Shown here piece after piece: positions 10,673 through 22,185 of a stretch of 64,000 bases of DNA (positions are counted from its first letter, which is position 1; every line of letters starts with the position of its first letter). Source of the DNA: Amylostereum areolatum (taxonomy: Eukaryota > Basidiomycota > Agaricomycetes > Russulales > Stereaceae); assembly GCA_012932865.1 (NCBI GenBank), contig SAXG01000010.1, positions 806,001 to 870,000 of the forward strand. Direction: 5' to 3'. Made by a program: the position numbers and the translations under genes. The notes beneath the pieces were generated by a model, which searched no databases, was not told the origin of the DNA, and saw nothing but the letters and a program-made list of their open reading frames with translations.

Positions 10673-11501
10673 ATGGCTCATCGCAGCTTATTCAAAACCG
10701 TCGCCGCCCGGTTCAAAAGACCCCGACTTCATCGAGCGAAGAGCTCATCCCTAGAGTTGGAAGTCCTCGCATTCGGCTTAGAAACTCTGAATGAATCCGC
10801 CGATGTCTGCACGCCACTCAAGGCAGCCGTTGGCGGCCTGCTATGCTTTGTAGCCAGAGCCAAGGTACGCATAGGAGGATATTCTTGACAATGTGGCCCA
10901 CATACCTGACTGCGATTACTTAGGATATGGTGTCCAACGAGGAGGACGTTCAATACTTGGTCCGGCGTATCGAAGAAGTCGAAGAGAAAATGTTAAACGC
11001 CTTTTCGGGGGACCCTCGCACGATTGCCCCAGACCAGCGATCGGCGCTCGAGACATTTCGATTGTATGTATTCTACCTCTCCTCGGAATCTGATACCTAC
11101 GAAACGGTTGACAGGTCTAGTTGACAAGATCTGTTACGACATGGAGGATTCAATGTCGATGAACGAGAGCCGCGTCAAACGCTTCTTCCTTGCGAAAAAA
11201 TGGAAGGGAGATCCTCAATCGCTTTATGATGCGCCTGAACGCTGTTGACGTCGACTTTCAGGTGAGGACAGTCGTTCTTGATTCATACGATGACGTTCTC
11301 AAAATATTTGTTCGCATTCAGAGGACATTGACAATGTGCACCAATCGCGAAGTACACCGCATAAGCATCGCTCAAAGTCAAAGCAGTCAAAGCAGTCAAA
11401 GCATCCGAATTGATATACACGAGATGCTATTGAACCAGGAAAAAATCGCTCGTCACTACAAAGTACGTCCGTCCTTCGCTTCCACGACGAGCTCCACCTA
11501 G
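10673..11501 (+). pseudogene. MLKL-NTD/HeLo-like helical-bundle gene, copy 2, decayed
   Basis: This is a tandem paralogue of the gene at 9088. Conserved pieces: LAFGLETLNESADVCTPLKA, AVGGLLCFVARAK, then after an intron DMVSNEEDVQYLVRRIEE, VEEKMLNAF, LVDKICYDMEDS, KRFFLAKK, MMRLNAVDVDFQ, and NREVHRISIAQSQ. The exon starting near 11117 carries one extra base relative to copy 1 (gtctagttgac against gtcccttgac), which puts TGA in frame. The segment after AKKW at about 11205-11215 is shifted again. Two independent frame breaks make a pseudogene the simplest reading. The C-terminal segment includes a short Q/S repeat (caaagcagt units near 11368-11400). Confidence 0.6.
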
Positions 11502-12059
11502 TAGCAATCCGCGCCCACCGACAGCTTCTTTCTGTCGTGTGTTTTTTTGTACAGCCTGCCTCCATGGTATCGTGCCACACAGTTCTAGGACCTTCTGATC
11601 CTTGATTTACCTGTGCTACATGACTTATTCGGATTTCTATCCATAGTGCGCCAAACCATGGGGAGGGGGGCAGCTGTCAGTCAGTATCACCATGTTATCT
11701 GCTTCGGGTTTCGACGGGTTGCTCGACAGACCGCGAATTCTGTAGCAAGTTTCAAGTTGTTCTTCTTTCAAGTTTTTTCCTCCGTTATGGTATTTTGATA
11801 GATCGCAATGAATTCTACACTCATGATCCGCATTGCTAAGTAATAGTACTTACTAGGTTAATTACCGGTATGCTGGAGGTCTGTTACTACATAGGCACTA
11901 CGTCCACCGTTAATGGTAGCTGTAGCCCATGTATCAGTACTTAGAGATAACCTAGTCGTTAGTGTGATTTCGTTAGTAGGTGTTACGTCAATTACATTCG
12001 CAGGATCCTTGACCCAAACTCCAAGTAGGGACCCGTGAGCTCCTGCAGATGGTGTCCGC

Positions 12060-12303
12060 CAAGTGCATTTTTTGAGGCCAAAATTTGTCGAAATCGACTC
12101 CCCAGAAAGTGAATTTTTTGAGCCAAAATCGGGATATCCTGGTCAGAAAGTGCATTTTGAGGCCGTCTGGGCCAACTTTTAATGCCAAAAAGCTTGGTCC
12201 TGAGCCGGAGACGGCGGAAAAACGGCACGTGCTTCAGGAACAGGGCCGAGTCTTAGCCGAAAGTGCATTTTTGGGGCCTAAAAAAGTGCATTTTTTGACC
12301 GAA
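12060..12303. repeat. Five spaced copies of an AAGTGCATTTTTTGAGGCC-like motif
   Basis: Copies lie near 12060, 12108, 12147, 12259 and 12285, all in the same orientation and with one or two differences each (one has GTGAATT, one TTGGGGCC, one TTGACC). The spacing is irregular (about 25 to 110 bases), so this is not a simple satellite. It could be the subterminal repeat zone of a decayed transposon. Confidence 0.6.
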
Positions 12304-13082
12304 AATCGGGAAGTTCGCCGGACAGCTTCACGGGTCCTCTCCAAGTGCCACTGGAACCACGAACAACACGATTCAAGACACAAGTTTGTCCAGCCCAAGT
12401 CCAGCCGAAGGAATGCATATCATCGCCATTCACGCAACTTGTGCACACAAAATGCAGACTGGGGAAATAGTCCCTGGGCGCGTTGTCAATCATCACCGAT
12501 GACCGGCGCTGGCGCCGGGTGCGTGACACGAGGTTTACCCTATTCTCCAAACAGCTAGACGGGTATCCGTTGCAGGGCTCTTCCGGACATCATGCTCTGG
12601 CGCTGATGCTACTCTCCAGGAGAAGCTCGAGCGTTAGAGCTCGTCCATCGGTGTGAAGACGGTCTCTTGTCATTTGAAGAGCTGACACTGCCCCGGGTCA
12701 CCCCCCTTCGAAGCTGGTGAGCATTTGATCCACCTCTCTCAAGAGGCCAAACGATCAGCTGTGATATATACTTTCCAGACACAGTCTTTCTAATAAACCC
12801 TCCCGATTCTACCATGTGGATGTTACGACCGATATCTCCTTATGTCGCGCTCGGGAGGCGCGTCCATCAGGAGGTATTTCGCTTTGGAAGATCAGCTCAA
12901 TGACACAGGCTTGGAACTTGAAGCTTGAACGCCCTAGAACCCTTTCGCAATGCCTCGAAATCTTTTCTCGACCCTTCAATCCATCCACTTCGGCGCCGCC
13001 GTGTAACCCGCACATCCTGAGGGTCATGCAAGAAATACCCCGTCCCGTACGCAGCGTGTCTTGGCGGATGGTGCAGGATGAG

Positions 13083-13090
13083 TATAAAAG
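13083..13090 (+). promoter_or_regulatory. Putative TATA box of the 26-residue-repeat protein gene
   Basis: Sequence tataaaag in GC-rich surroundings, about 190 bases before the signal-peptide ATG at 13274. A gtgagt-like donor follows at about 13092, so a 5' UTR intron is possible. Confidence 0.35.
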
Positions 13091-13273
13091 GGTGAGTGTG
13101 AACGCTACTGAAAACCAGCCTTCGCTCATTCGTCATTTCTTCATTCATCTGCAGGTGCTGGTAACCTCGCTTCCTTTCAATCCTTCACGATCTTTCACTT
13201 TGTAACGACCCAACTTCACGTCTATCTCCTGATCATTTCCGTTGCCTTCACTCCACATTCCTACATCGTCATC

Positions 13274-14716
13274 ATGCGCACCACCTCCTTCGTCATCTTG
13301 GCTGCTGCTGCTGCTGCCACCCCGGCCCTTGCTGCCCCTATCTCTCGGTGAGTATATTCCTCAGTTGCTCTTATATGTAACCCGCGCCGCCAATTTCTGA
13401 TTTTTTCTTCAATAGGAATGAAGCACGCTTCCCACCTCTCGCCAAAGGTGGCCTCATCGGTGCCGGAGCAGGCAACCTTCCTCGACAACCGCGAGGTCGA
13501 AGAGCGTTTCCCCTCCTCTGGTCAAAGGCGGCCTCGCCGGGGCTGGCGTCGCGACCCTACTCAACAGTCGTGAGGTTGAAGAACGTTTCCCTCCCCTCGT
13601 CAAGGGCGGCCTCGCCGGAGCCGGCGTCGCAACCTTACTCAACAACCGCGAGGTCGAAGAACGTTTTCCCCCTCTCGTCAAAGGCGGCCTCGCCGGGGCC
13701 GGCGTCGCGACCCTCCTCAACAGCCGCGAGCTCGAGCAGCGTTTCCCCCCTCTTGCCAAAGGTGGCCTCATTGGTGCCGGCGTAGGGACTCTGCTCAACA
13801 ACCGCGAGGTCGAAGAGCGTTTCCCCCCTCTCGTCAAAGGCGGCCTCGCCGGGGCCGGCGTCGCGACCTTACTCAACAGCCGCGAGCTCGAGCAGCGTTT
13901 CCCCCCTCTCGCCAAAGGTGGCCTCATTGGTGCCGGGGCCGCGACCTTCCTCGACAACCGCGAGGTCGATGAGCGTTTCCCACCTCTCGTCAAAGGCGGC
14001 CTCGCTGGGGCTGGCGTCGCGACCCTTCTCGACAACCGCGAGGTCGAGGAGCGGTTCCCCCCTCTCGTCAAGGGCGGCCTCGCTGGGGCCGGGGCCGCGA
14101 CCTTCCTCAACAGCCGCGAGCTCGAGCAGCGTTTCCCCCCGCTCGCCAAAGGTGGCCTCATCGGTGCCGGAGCAGCGACCTTCCTCGACAACCGCGAGGT
14201 CGAAGAGCGTTTCCCTCCTCTGGTCAAGGGCGGCCTCGCCGGCGCCGGTGTCGCGACCTTCCTCGACAACCGTGAGGTCGAAGAGCGTTTCCCCCCTCTC
14301 GTCAAAGGCGGCCTTGCCGGGGCTGGCGTCGCAACCCTCCTCAACAACCGCGAGGTCGAGGAGCGCTTCCCCCCTCTCGTCAAAGGCGGCCTCGCCGGAG
14401 CCGGCGTCGCGACTTTCCTCGACAACCGTGAGGTCGATGAACGCTTCCCTCCTCTCATCATCAGCGGTCTCGCGGGTTACGGCGCCGCCACCGTCCTCGA
14501 AAACCGCGACTTCGCGCGCTTGATCCCTTCGGTCGATGGGTCCCCCCTCTACGATCCCGACACCGTCGAGACGCGTCTCGCGCCCGCTATCAAGATTGCC
14601 GGCGCAGGCTTCCTCGGTGCAGAGTTGGCTAGGTATGCTTCCCTCCATCCTCTCTCGCCTTGCCCTCGATGCTGACGTCGACTCTGTACAGCCGCTCGAT
14701 CGACGATCTCGAGTGA
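13274..14716 (+). CDS. Secreted protein of about 13 tandem 26-residue glycine-zipper repeats
   Basis: The function is unknown. Exon 1 (13274-13347) encodes a signal peptide, MRTTSFVILAAAAAATPALA. Most of the rest is a 78-bp tandem array from about 13480 to 14470, read as E-V-E-E-R-F-P-P-L-V-K-G-G then L-A-G-A-G-V-A-T-L-L-N-N-R. A second subtype, ELEQRFPPLAKGGLIGAG, recurs among the copies. After the array come SGLAGYGAATVLENRDFARL, then SPLYDPDTVETRLAPAIKIA, and, across intron 14633-14691, SRSIDDLE with the stop at 14714-14716. The KGGLAGAG core is a glycine-zipper-like small-residue helix, suggesting self-association or membrane contact (inference). With intron 13348-13415 the first repeat holds two single-base insertions and goes out of frame. 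An acceptor near 13492 (gcgag) would skip it and keep frame. No dibasic KR sites are seen between units, so a Kex2-processed peptide precursor is not supported. Confidence 0.7.
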
Positions 14717-15237
14717 TCTCTTTCCTCGCAACGCTCTTATATTAGTGACGGACATTCATGATTGACGTGGCTCGCCTCTCTGGGCTCGTTTACCTTATTT
14801 TTTTATTACCATACTCTGACGAATTCATGACGCGTTGGCTCCTTATGTTGACTGGTGTCGTAAAACGGCGGTGGACTTGTCGATCCAATGTTCGACTTCG
14901 CCTGCGGCGATGTGGACATGTAATGCGCAGAATACGGGCAAGATCGATAGCCTGAGTACACCGCATGCGCGCTGCCATATATATATGCGATCGTCCTTAG
15001 CGTAAGTCACTCCTCGTCGCAGAAGATAGGATGAGACACGACGCAGAAGCGGAAAAACAACTAGTATATAGAGTAAACATGTAGACAACATTACACACTA
15101 TCGTAAAGTACACCTGACCCTGCCCTAAGGAGCATTCGCTACAAGCTACACACAATCGTACACCCCCAGTAGTGGATATGATACAAGCTACGTCAGATCG
15201 CTCCTCCCCTCCCCAATTAAATCAGTTCACAAAGGGA
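14717..15237. other. Intergenic between convergent genes
   Basis: 3' flanks of the repeat-protein gene (+) and of the DUF6533 gene (-). There is an AT tract (atatatatat) near 14978. No gene seen. Confidence 0.45.
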
Positions 15238-17255
15238 TCACACCTGCCCTCCAGACGCTCGCAACCCCTCCCACACCTCCATCTCGATATTCTCCTCCGT
15301 GCGCGCCGACGCCGCCGTGTCCACCTGCACCTGCACGCGTTCGGGCGGCGGCTCTTCCTGCGTGACCATCGCGAAGAACGAGTCTTCCTCCACCCCGGAC
15401 GTACGTCGTTCGACGTGTTGCACGCGCCCTCGGCCTAAGGTATGCAGGCGCGAGGGCCGAGTGATGCTCTGCCAGGTGCCGGTGGCGACGTTGTTGGTGT
15501 GGAGGATGTCGGCCGGGGAATGCTGCTTCGCGAGGGAGCCGCCTCGAGCGAAGCGCTTGAGGTCAAGAGTGATGCGCGACATCATGGTCACCTGCACGCT
15601 CGTCAGTGAATGGAGACGCGATTATTGAAATGGAGCGTACTGTTAGACTGAGGAGAGTCGATGCCAGGGAGCTGTGAGAAGATGGACATAAAACGCGTAG
15701 AGATGTGACATACCATAGTTCGAGTCTGTCAATGAGAGTAGTTAGATGTCGTGTAGGAGGACAGAAGCACGCAAACAACATACTGCGCGACAATGTTTTT
15801 TACTGAAGGCATCTGCGGTAGCAATCATGATAGTAAGGGTTAACGGTGACGGTGAAGATGACGCTATGGCCCAAGGTGAGCTTTCGCCGACAACTACGAA
15901 CAGAAGCGAGGCATACCTATAGTATGCGAGGCCCTCGCGGAGCAGCACGTGGACGATCGTCCCCGCCGTCCGATTCCACACCGAAGTGACGGTGCGGATC
16001 AGAGTGAGGAGGACGACGACGGTGTCGTAAAGAAGGGGAAGCCATGCAGACGATGCAGCAATTGGGCCACTGGATACTTGATCAGCCAGTAGAAAATACC
16101 ATCGAATGGATAGGACATACATGGAGGGGCTGAAGATCATAGTACAGGCTAGACGACCGTCAATAGGCGACGATATATGCGCTGTCGGCGATGCTCACAG
16201 ATGATATACTGGGGATTGGATGAATACAGCTGAAGCGAGGCGGGGAGGGGAGTCAGCCTGACCGTCAGCATAAGGTGACGAAGGACGCACGTTCGGCATG
16301 AGTGAGGAGCCAGGAGTTGACGACAACGAATGCGAGCAGGATTGAAAACACAAAGCATTGTATCAGAGGTTGTCGATGGTAGAGAGCACGGATGCTGGAG
16401 CGGTATGATGTCAGAGGAGGGAAACGAAGCCACGAAGTCGAAGTCGAAGACTCGAAGTCGACGCACCGAAGGAAACATCATGAGACCAGAAATAGTGATT
16501 CCCAACATCGTCATCGTGCCCTCGTAGACCACGAATCGGTTGCATCTGGGAACATGTTAGCCGTGCTACCGACCACGCACAACCGTCGAGGCTTACGTCT
16601 GAAAGTTACGGTTAGAATCGCACGAGAAGAAAGACGGAAGGACTCACGTCGATATCCCATACGTGAGAGAAATAGGCGAAGATATTGACAATAAAACTGA
16701 GAGGAATAAAGTAGCGGTTCTATGGGAGGTGGCGTCAGACATATTTCAGAGGAGGTGAAGAGCGCAAGGCGGGGAATATTCCCCTTAGAAAAGGGGACAT
16801 CTACGCGCCATCTCCCTTGCGCCGTACGAGTAGAATGCTCACCATGAAGAACAGGTATATGACTGCATCCCAGTCAGCATGAAGTTGAACCGATGACGCA
16901 AAGCAGAACGTACGAGGTCCCTTCTTTCCCTTCCAGATGTATTCGTACTGCGATATCAGCGTCGTCAGTCGGGCGCCCGATATCTAACAACACGAACTCA
17001 CCTCGTCTTCAAAGGTGATGATGTGGTCCCACACCATGATAGTGAACCCCGCGAGGCCGACATACTGGTATCCTCCGTCATTCTCCATCGCCAACACAGG
17101 ATACAAGAGCACTCACCCGCGTCAGTACGCTGCGCATTGGAAAATTGACATGAGCACACAGGGGAAATCGACGAGGACAAAAGTACGCACGAGTTTGCAA
17201 AGGCATGAGTGGGATTCACGACGCGTATACTGGCATACGAGTCGATGTCGGACAT
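15238..17255 (-). CDS. DUF6533-family integral membrane protein
   Basis: A multi-pass membrane protein family of unknown function that is expanded in Agaricomycetes. The start at 17255 gives MSDIDSYASIRVVNPTHAFA. Then, after an intron, GYQYVGLAGFTIMVWDHIIT with FEDE is the DUF6533 signature helix and loop. Later exons give a VVYEGTMTMLGITISGLMMF helix, WLPLLYDTVVVLLTLIRTVT, and the REGLAYY loop that is conserved before the last helices. The C-terminal cytoplasmic tail ends at 15238 and includes TLDLKRFARGG. At least seven exons are needed; I fixed the ends and main motifs but not every splice site. The start is preceded by a strongly CT-rich stretch on the coding strand (17283-17310), common in fungal promoters. 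Confidence 0.75.
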
Positions 17256-18132
17256 TCCTGCGGGGGAGGAACATGAATGGCTGCCGGGGAGGGGGAGGGG
17301 GAGGGGAGATATGAGTAGAGTGTGGGTGTCGGTTATATAACCGCGAGTGGGGAAGGACAAACGCTCGGCCTGCTGCACAGCTACAATTGCAATTTTCCCT
17401 TTACACGACGTCACCTGACTCCCCTGCGGACGCGGGACCGGCTTAGGTAACCCCACGTGCAATTCCGATCTTCCCGACTCCCCTGCCGCTCGCGCTCAGC
17501 TGGCAGCAGCTGGCAGCTCAGCGTCCTCCCTAGGCAATCGCATTGCGTCAGGGAGGGGGAGAGCACCGAAGAAGGTCTGTAGTAATCGCGCGCCTCCGAA
17601 TCCAAGCCCACAAATAACTTGCTTGCACGCGGTAGCCCGAACTCATCGGGAAACCAGGGCGTTCACTGACGGCCTCCGTAAGTAATCAGTATCCTTTAAT
17701 CCTCCGAGCCGGGATGAGAGGTGTCTTCGCCAGCGTGACAACGGACTCTATCAGGTGGCCGTTTGGAATAGGTGGCCGCTCTCGAATCTCCAGATTCCAG
17801 ACATAGCCTACCATCCAACGCCGAGATCTAGGCCATTTCTCAGCCCTGTCAACTTCAAACATTGCCGAAACGACGAGGCGAACTCGACGCTCCGTATCCA
17901 TGATCATCATCCCACGGAATATACGGACTGCGCCTGTGAGGTCGACTCCAAAAACCCAGGGGCAAGGGGGCAGGGGATAGATCACAGCGAAGAGGATCAA
18001 AGAAATACGCCCCGACCGTCCACAAGACTGTACTTATGATAGAGCGTCAGATTCGGAGCGCAATATATTACCATAAAAACATGTCGTGTCCGCCGCCACA
18101 TACGGAATACTACTGTAGCATGTCCCAAACTC
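17256..18132. other. Intergenic between two minus-strand genes
   Basis: Promoter region of the DUF6533 gene and the 3' flank of the syntaxin gene. An open frame at 17686-18000 (-) has no family resemblance, and I do not support it. Confidence 0.4.
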
Positions 18133-19450
18133 CTAAGATAAAACCTTCAAGAGCATCATCAGCTGACGTTGGTTCGAGTCGGGTGAATGGAATACGTACT
18201 GCGAGCAACACAATGGCCACGACAATGGCGAGGATGATCATCAAACACGCCGCACGGCGTCCAGCTTTCCGCTGGTATTCGTGCGCCGTCGTCAATTCCT
18301 CGGCGGCGCCGGAGGTATCGACCGCAATAGACGATATGTTTGATTCGATGTTGTCTGGAACGCAAGCAGGGGTGAGCCATGATGTCATAGAGCGGAGAAC
18401 GACCAGGGAAGGAGTTGGGAGGTTAAAAGCACCCAAGCATTTCACGAGCGATGACAATCCGACGAAACGTAAAGCCAAGGCGCAAAGACCATGCGTGTAT
18501 GTCCGGAAAGAGGGGCGAAGGCGGAATAACACACACCTAGCATGCCGCCCTGCTCGTTGACAAGCGTGCCCAGGTCGCGGAATATTTCCGAAAGCTCGTG
18601 AATACCCGTCTCGATCTCTCGAATCTCGGTCTCGCGTTCCTGGATGAGCGATTCCTGGTACGCGAGCTCGTGCGGCGAAAGCTGGCTCTGCATCACTTGC
18701 GCCTGCCGTTGTTCAGGCGAGGCGCTTACGGCTTCGTGTCTACCAGCCCAATGCGCGCCGTCAGATCGAACAGGACAAGGCTTTAGAATGAAGGGTATGT
18801 ACGCACGATGTCGATTCCTCCTCCTCGACTGCCAGCTTCGTGCCCTCGACAACTGTACGTTGACGCTCTGCACTGGCCTGCTGCGCTCGTTGGAACGCGA
18901 CGAAGGACAGTTGGAAGTCGTGCGCCGTCTTCTGCATTGATATCTTCTTCCCCGGCTGATACCCCGCAACACATCCACGCACTCGCATCAGGATATCAGC
19001 AGCGTTGTTGACAGACGGTCAACGCACCAATGTTGACTGGAGCGCCGCGAGTTTCTTCAAATCGTCTGACCCTCGTTTCGTCATAGCTCGTGTTGTCTCG
19101 GTGAGATCATGCCTATCAGGAAACCGTGTATCAGCCACACATCCAAGTGTTGTGCGCCCTACGCCTATCCCTTCCCACCCGCGCCGTACACCAACCGCCC
19201 CAACCCGACGCGAAAGAACAAGGACCAGGACCACTCACAAGCTCTTCCTAAGCGCGGTAGAATCGCGTGACGTCCCCAATTGGTCCACGAGTTTCAAGAT
19301 ACCTTGAACGTTCGCGTTGATCTTGAACACCTGGAGGGATAGGGAAGACTGGAGATTCATGAACGCGGCATCCTCTTGTGACTGCGGAGCGTCGTGCAAC
19401 GGTGAATGGGGTGGACGCGAAAGTCCCGTTTCTATGTCCTGGAAGCTCAT
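18133..19450 (-). CDS. Syntaxin, Pep12-like Qa-SNARE
   Basis: An endosomal/vacuolar t-SNARE that drives membrane fusion. The start at 19450 gives MSFQDIETGLSRPPHSP. Then come N-terminal regulatory-helix segments (NLQSSLSLQVFKINANVQGI; LTETTRAMTKRGSDDLKKLA; DFQLSFVAFQRAQQASAERQ). The SNARE motif is QESLIQERETEIREIETGIH, ELSEIFRDLGTLVNEQGG, DNIESNISSIAVDTSGAAEE, with the zero-layer Gln in NEQG. A single C-terminal anchor follows (CLMIILAIVVAIVLLA). The last intron leaves only V-L-S before the stop (18133-18135), so the protein is tail-anchored with a very short lumenal end, as expected. The short N-terminal MSFQDIE start matches fungal Pep12-type syntaxins. The gene appears intact. Confidence 0.88.
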
Positions 19451-20484
19451 AGCGATGGTGAGAGGGACAGAGGAAGTGGAAGGGTATGAAATCGCGAGAG
19501 GGTGGGAGGGTATCGGTGAGGAAAGCGGAGTGGTCGGATCGCCGAAACATGCGGGTGCGAGCCACGTGGTTACCGTGCGGTAAACTTGCCTATTTTGGCC
19601 ACGCTTTCGAGAGTCGTTCGTTCAGGGACACCATTGCCAGTGAACGCCATCTGTCTTCACTCTTGAATTCGACTGTATTCAATGATACCTTCATATCACA
19701 TCGCCTTCCAATTACCCACACACACCTTCCTTTCAAGTTATGCGGATTCTGTGCTGTCGCCCTCACGTTTTGGCGCCAACCTGAGCCTGCAGTGACCGCG
19801 ACAAGTCAAGTCGACGGCATTTGCGGAACGTTGCAGCGACTTGGAAGGCCCTTTATTCCGACGCAGATTTACTTGAAGTATCTTACTCGAACAACCTGGA
19901 CGGAAAAGCGCACATGGGATCTTACATCGCTTTCACTTCCTTCAAATGTTCGCATGTCACCACGCCAGCCTATAACAGAAGCTTATGAATACCATCGAAC
20001 CATCCACCGCTTCCGTCCTACGCAAGAGCTTCAAACCGATACACATCGTGCAGAACATTTGACCAGGTTCTCTGGGTAAGTTCTTGCATCGCTTTCGCCT
20101 CCTGTGACCGCCCACTTACGACCGCGACAGATAACAGAAAGGCGAATGTGCCTGGTGTTTCTAGCAGCTTCCTGCTATCCAAGTTTATGGCCCACGAGGC
20201 GTATCGCCCTCGCACTCTGGGGATACCGATAGGCCGAACCTAAATTTGCTACTGCTTCGAGTCAGATGCAACTTTGCGGCGAATACGAAAAGGCAAGCCA
20301 GTCCCGCTCGCCCTCAATCGATGGTCAGTGCCTCCTGTCCCGACTATTCCACGAGCCCAGCCACGAAGAGCCTTCTTAAACCCTTGCGAATGGATTCCGC
20401 TGCTCTTCAGACCAGGCCATCGCTCCCTCCCCTAGCGCACGTCTAGTTCTGTTTATTCCCTCTTTCTATTTAATCTTTTCTCGC
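19451..20484. other. Divergent intergenic region
   Basis: Shared upstream region between the syntaxin (-) and the helical-bundle gene (+). Long plus-strand frames here are not supported by any family pattern. The 100 bases before 20485 are pyrimidine-rich. Confidence 0.45.
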
Positions 20485-21238
20485 ATGATGACACCCCCTC
20501 CACGTTTGAAACGTGCTTTCCTCCGCCTTGCGGAGCGTATCACCTCCCTTTCCCAACGCGTCCGTCCCTCCTTTCAAGTTGCCACCTCCGTCGCCGTATG
20601 CGGCCTCGATTTATTATCCCCCCTCGCCGACGCTTTTCCTCCCGCCAAGGGAGTCGTCACACTCATAATCCATTTCGTAACGCTCGCCCAGGTATGCCGA
20701 CGTCTTCGCGCGGTCGAATGCGGTTGACATCTCACGGATAGCAAATGGGCGCGAACGACGAACAGATAGAAGAAATCGGGCAAGAAATCACCTCTATCTA
20801 TGGTACCATCCACCGCGCAGTGGAACACGACGGCAATATGCAGTCGATACCAGCTGACGCGCTTCAAACGCTCGAGAAGTCTGTCCCTTTTCCTCGTCGC
20901 GTACCCTGTGCCGACTGACGTCACACCCTAGCGCCATGCAGGCTATATGCGATGACATGACCTCGATATACAAACAACCCTCCCTGAAATCCCTCTTCTT
21001 CGCCAAGAGGAACAACGACCAAATTACTACCTTCGACAACCGTCTTCACAGAGCCGTCGCCGCATTCGAGGTTACTCCTCCTTCCTTTGTTTTCATGTCA
21101 AGAGATTCCATCCTCACACGACGCTTGCAGCATGCTATGCTTTTCAGCATCGCAAACACCACCACCAACATGGACGCGAAGCTGGACGCCCTGTATGAAA
21201 TGGTAGCCGGGATCCGTGAACGATTCAGCCCCCAGTGA
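20485..21238 (+). CDS. Small MLKL-NTD/HeLo-like helical-bundle protein, copy 3 (intact, 196 aa)
   Basis: Exons 20485-20691, 20742-20878, 20932-21070 and 21131-21238 splice cleanly and keep frame. The exon and intron layout parallels that of the genes at 9088 and 10673. Motifs: RPSFQVATSVAVCGLDLLSP, LADAFPPAKGVVTLIIHF, DEQIEEIGQEITSIYGTIHR, AICDDMTSIYKQPSLKSLFF, AKRNNDQITTFDNRLHRAV, MDAKLDALYEMVAGIRERF. The order of helices, the FFAKR segment and the C-terminal amphipathic helix match the fungal MLKL-NTD-like four-helix bundle. There is no attached NTPase, kinase or repeat domain. In relatives this module acts in membrane-disrupting cell death or as an adaptor; its role here is unknown. It diverges from copies 1 and 2 enough to be an older duplicate. 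Confidence 0.65.
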
Positions 21239-22185
21239 TCCCCCTCCAACGAGGAAACCTGATATACAAATCCCAGGAAGAGATGATGGCTCGCCAGCCC
21301 ACACCTAAACGAACGTGCCTCTCAGCTGAAGGCGCGCTCGATTCGATGTGGGCTTGAGAGTTTTTGTTGAACTGTTTAGTATGTGGCCCGACCTTGCGCT
21401 TTTAGCTCGACGTTTCGTGTTTTTGCTTTTGCGATTTTGATATACTGGCAGACGTTTGCTGCATTCATTGCCTGCCCCCCCTCTCTGCCGTGTACTTGTA
21501 GTCTCCGTCAATACCCAGAAGGAAGTCGTTCTGAGAACAAGTGTACTTGTACTTTCACGCCTCTTTGCTTCGTCTACTGCTCATTCTCTTCCTCTCCCCA
21601 TTCCGGTTGCATTCTCTTTATACGTGTTTACGACCGAACGACTAATAAAGGACCTTTTAGCTACGTCGCAGGAGCACCGCCGGAGGATACGTTCAATGCT
21701 TGCCTTCACATCCGGATCATCATCCATTCGAAGGGCGCTGAAGGTGACAAAGTCCCTTGCTTTGTGAGGCTCAGCCTCTGGACAGGTTGCCTTTTTCGCT
21801 GGACAGCATGGCTATATCTGGACCTACACTGCCGAAGCACAAGACCCACATTCTACGCATAGCTATGCCTCCTCCCTCCGGCACATATCTATGACAGCCC
21901 AATCCCCCGTGCAAGACAACGAGACTGGACCCCCGCATATATTACACCCTTCAAGCTTTAAGACATGAAGGTCCGTCCGAGGGCTTCGGTGCGCCAATTC
22001 AAACTCGAATGATACTCGATGCTACATAGCATAATGATATACAACGGTCTACAATTACATGAATAACTCCTTGTGCAAGTAGCATGATCACATCAGAAAA
22101 GCACAATCGCAAATCGTGCAAGTAAGCAGATCATATGTTCATAACGCACTGTCTGCGACGACCACACACCGGTGCCGTAAATCAA
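21239..22185. other. Intergenic between convergent genes
   Basis: 3' flank of the helical-bundle gene (+) and of the aldehyde dehydrogenase gene (-). A 159-codon frame at 21383-21862 (+) has no family resemblance. Confidence 0.4.

Larger units (their letters stand above)
11502..13273. other. Intergenic with a short tandem motif array
   Basis: No gene is recognised. At 12060-12303 there is a set of five spaced repeats (separate entry). 13083-13090 carries tataaaag, a plausible TATA box about 190 bases before the ATG at 13274. Confidence 0.45.

Noticed and set aside
13454..14461. 335-codon minus-strand frame and a 259-codon frame antisense to the 26-residue repeats
   Set aside because: The array has a 78-bp period divisible by three, so every frame stays open. 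Only the plus-strand frame joins a signal peptide, introns and a non-repeat C-terminus.
13274..14716. Kex2-processed repeat peptide (RiPP) precursor
   Set aside because: The units are not separated by KR or RR sites, so cleavage into peptides is not supported by the sequence.
18165..18185. Sequence ggttcgagtcggg resembling a tRNA B box
   Set aside because: It lies in the last intron of the syntaxin gene, and I see no A box or cloverleaf around it.
19486..20079. 197-codon plus-strand frame upstream of the helical-bundle gene
   Set aside because: It overlaps the syntaxin promoter and has no family pattern, signal or codon regularity.
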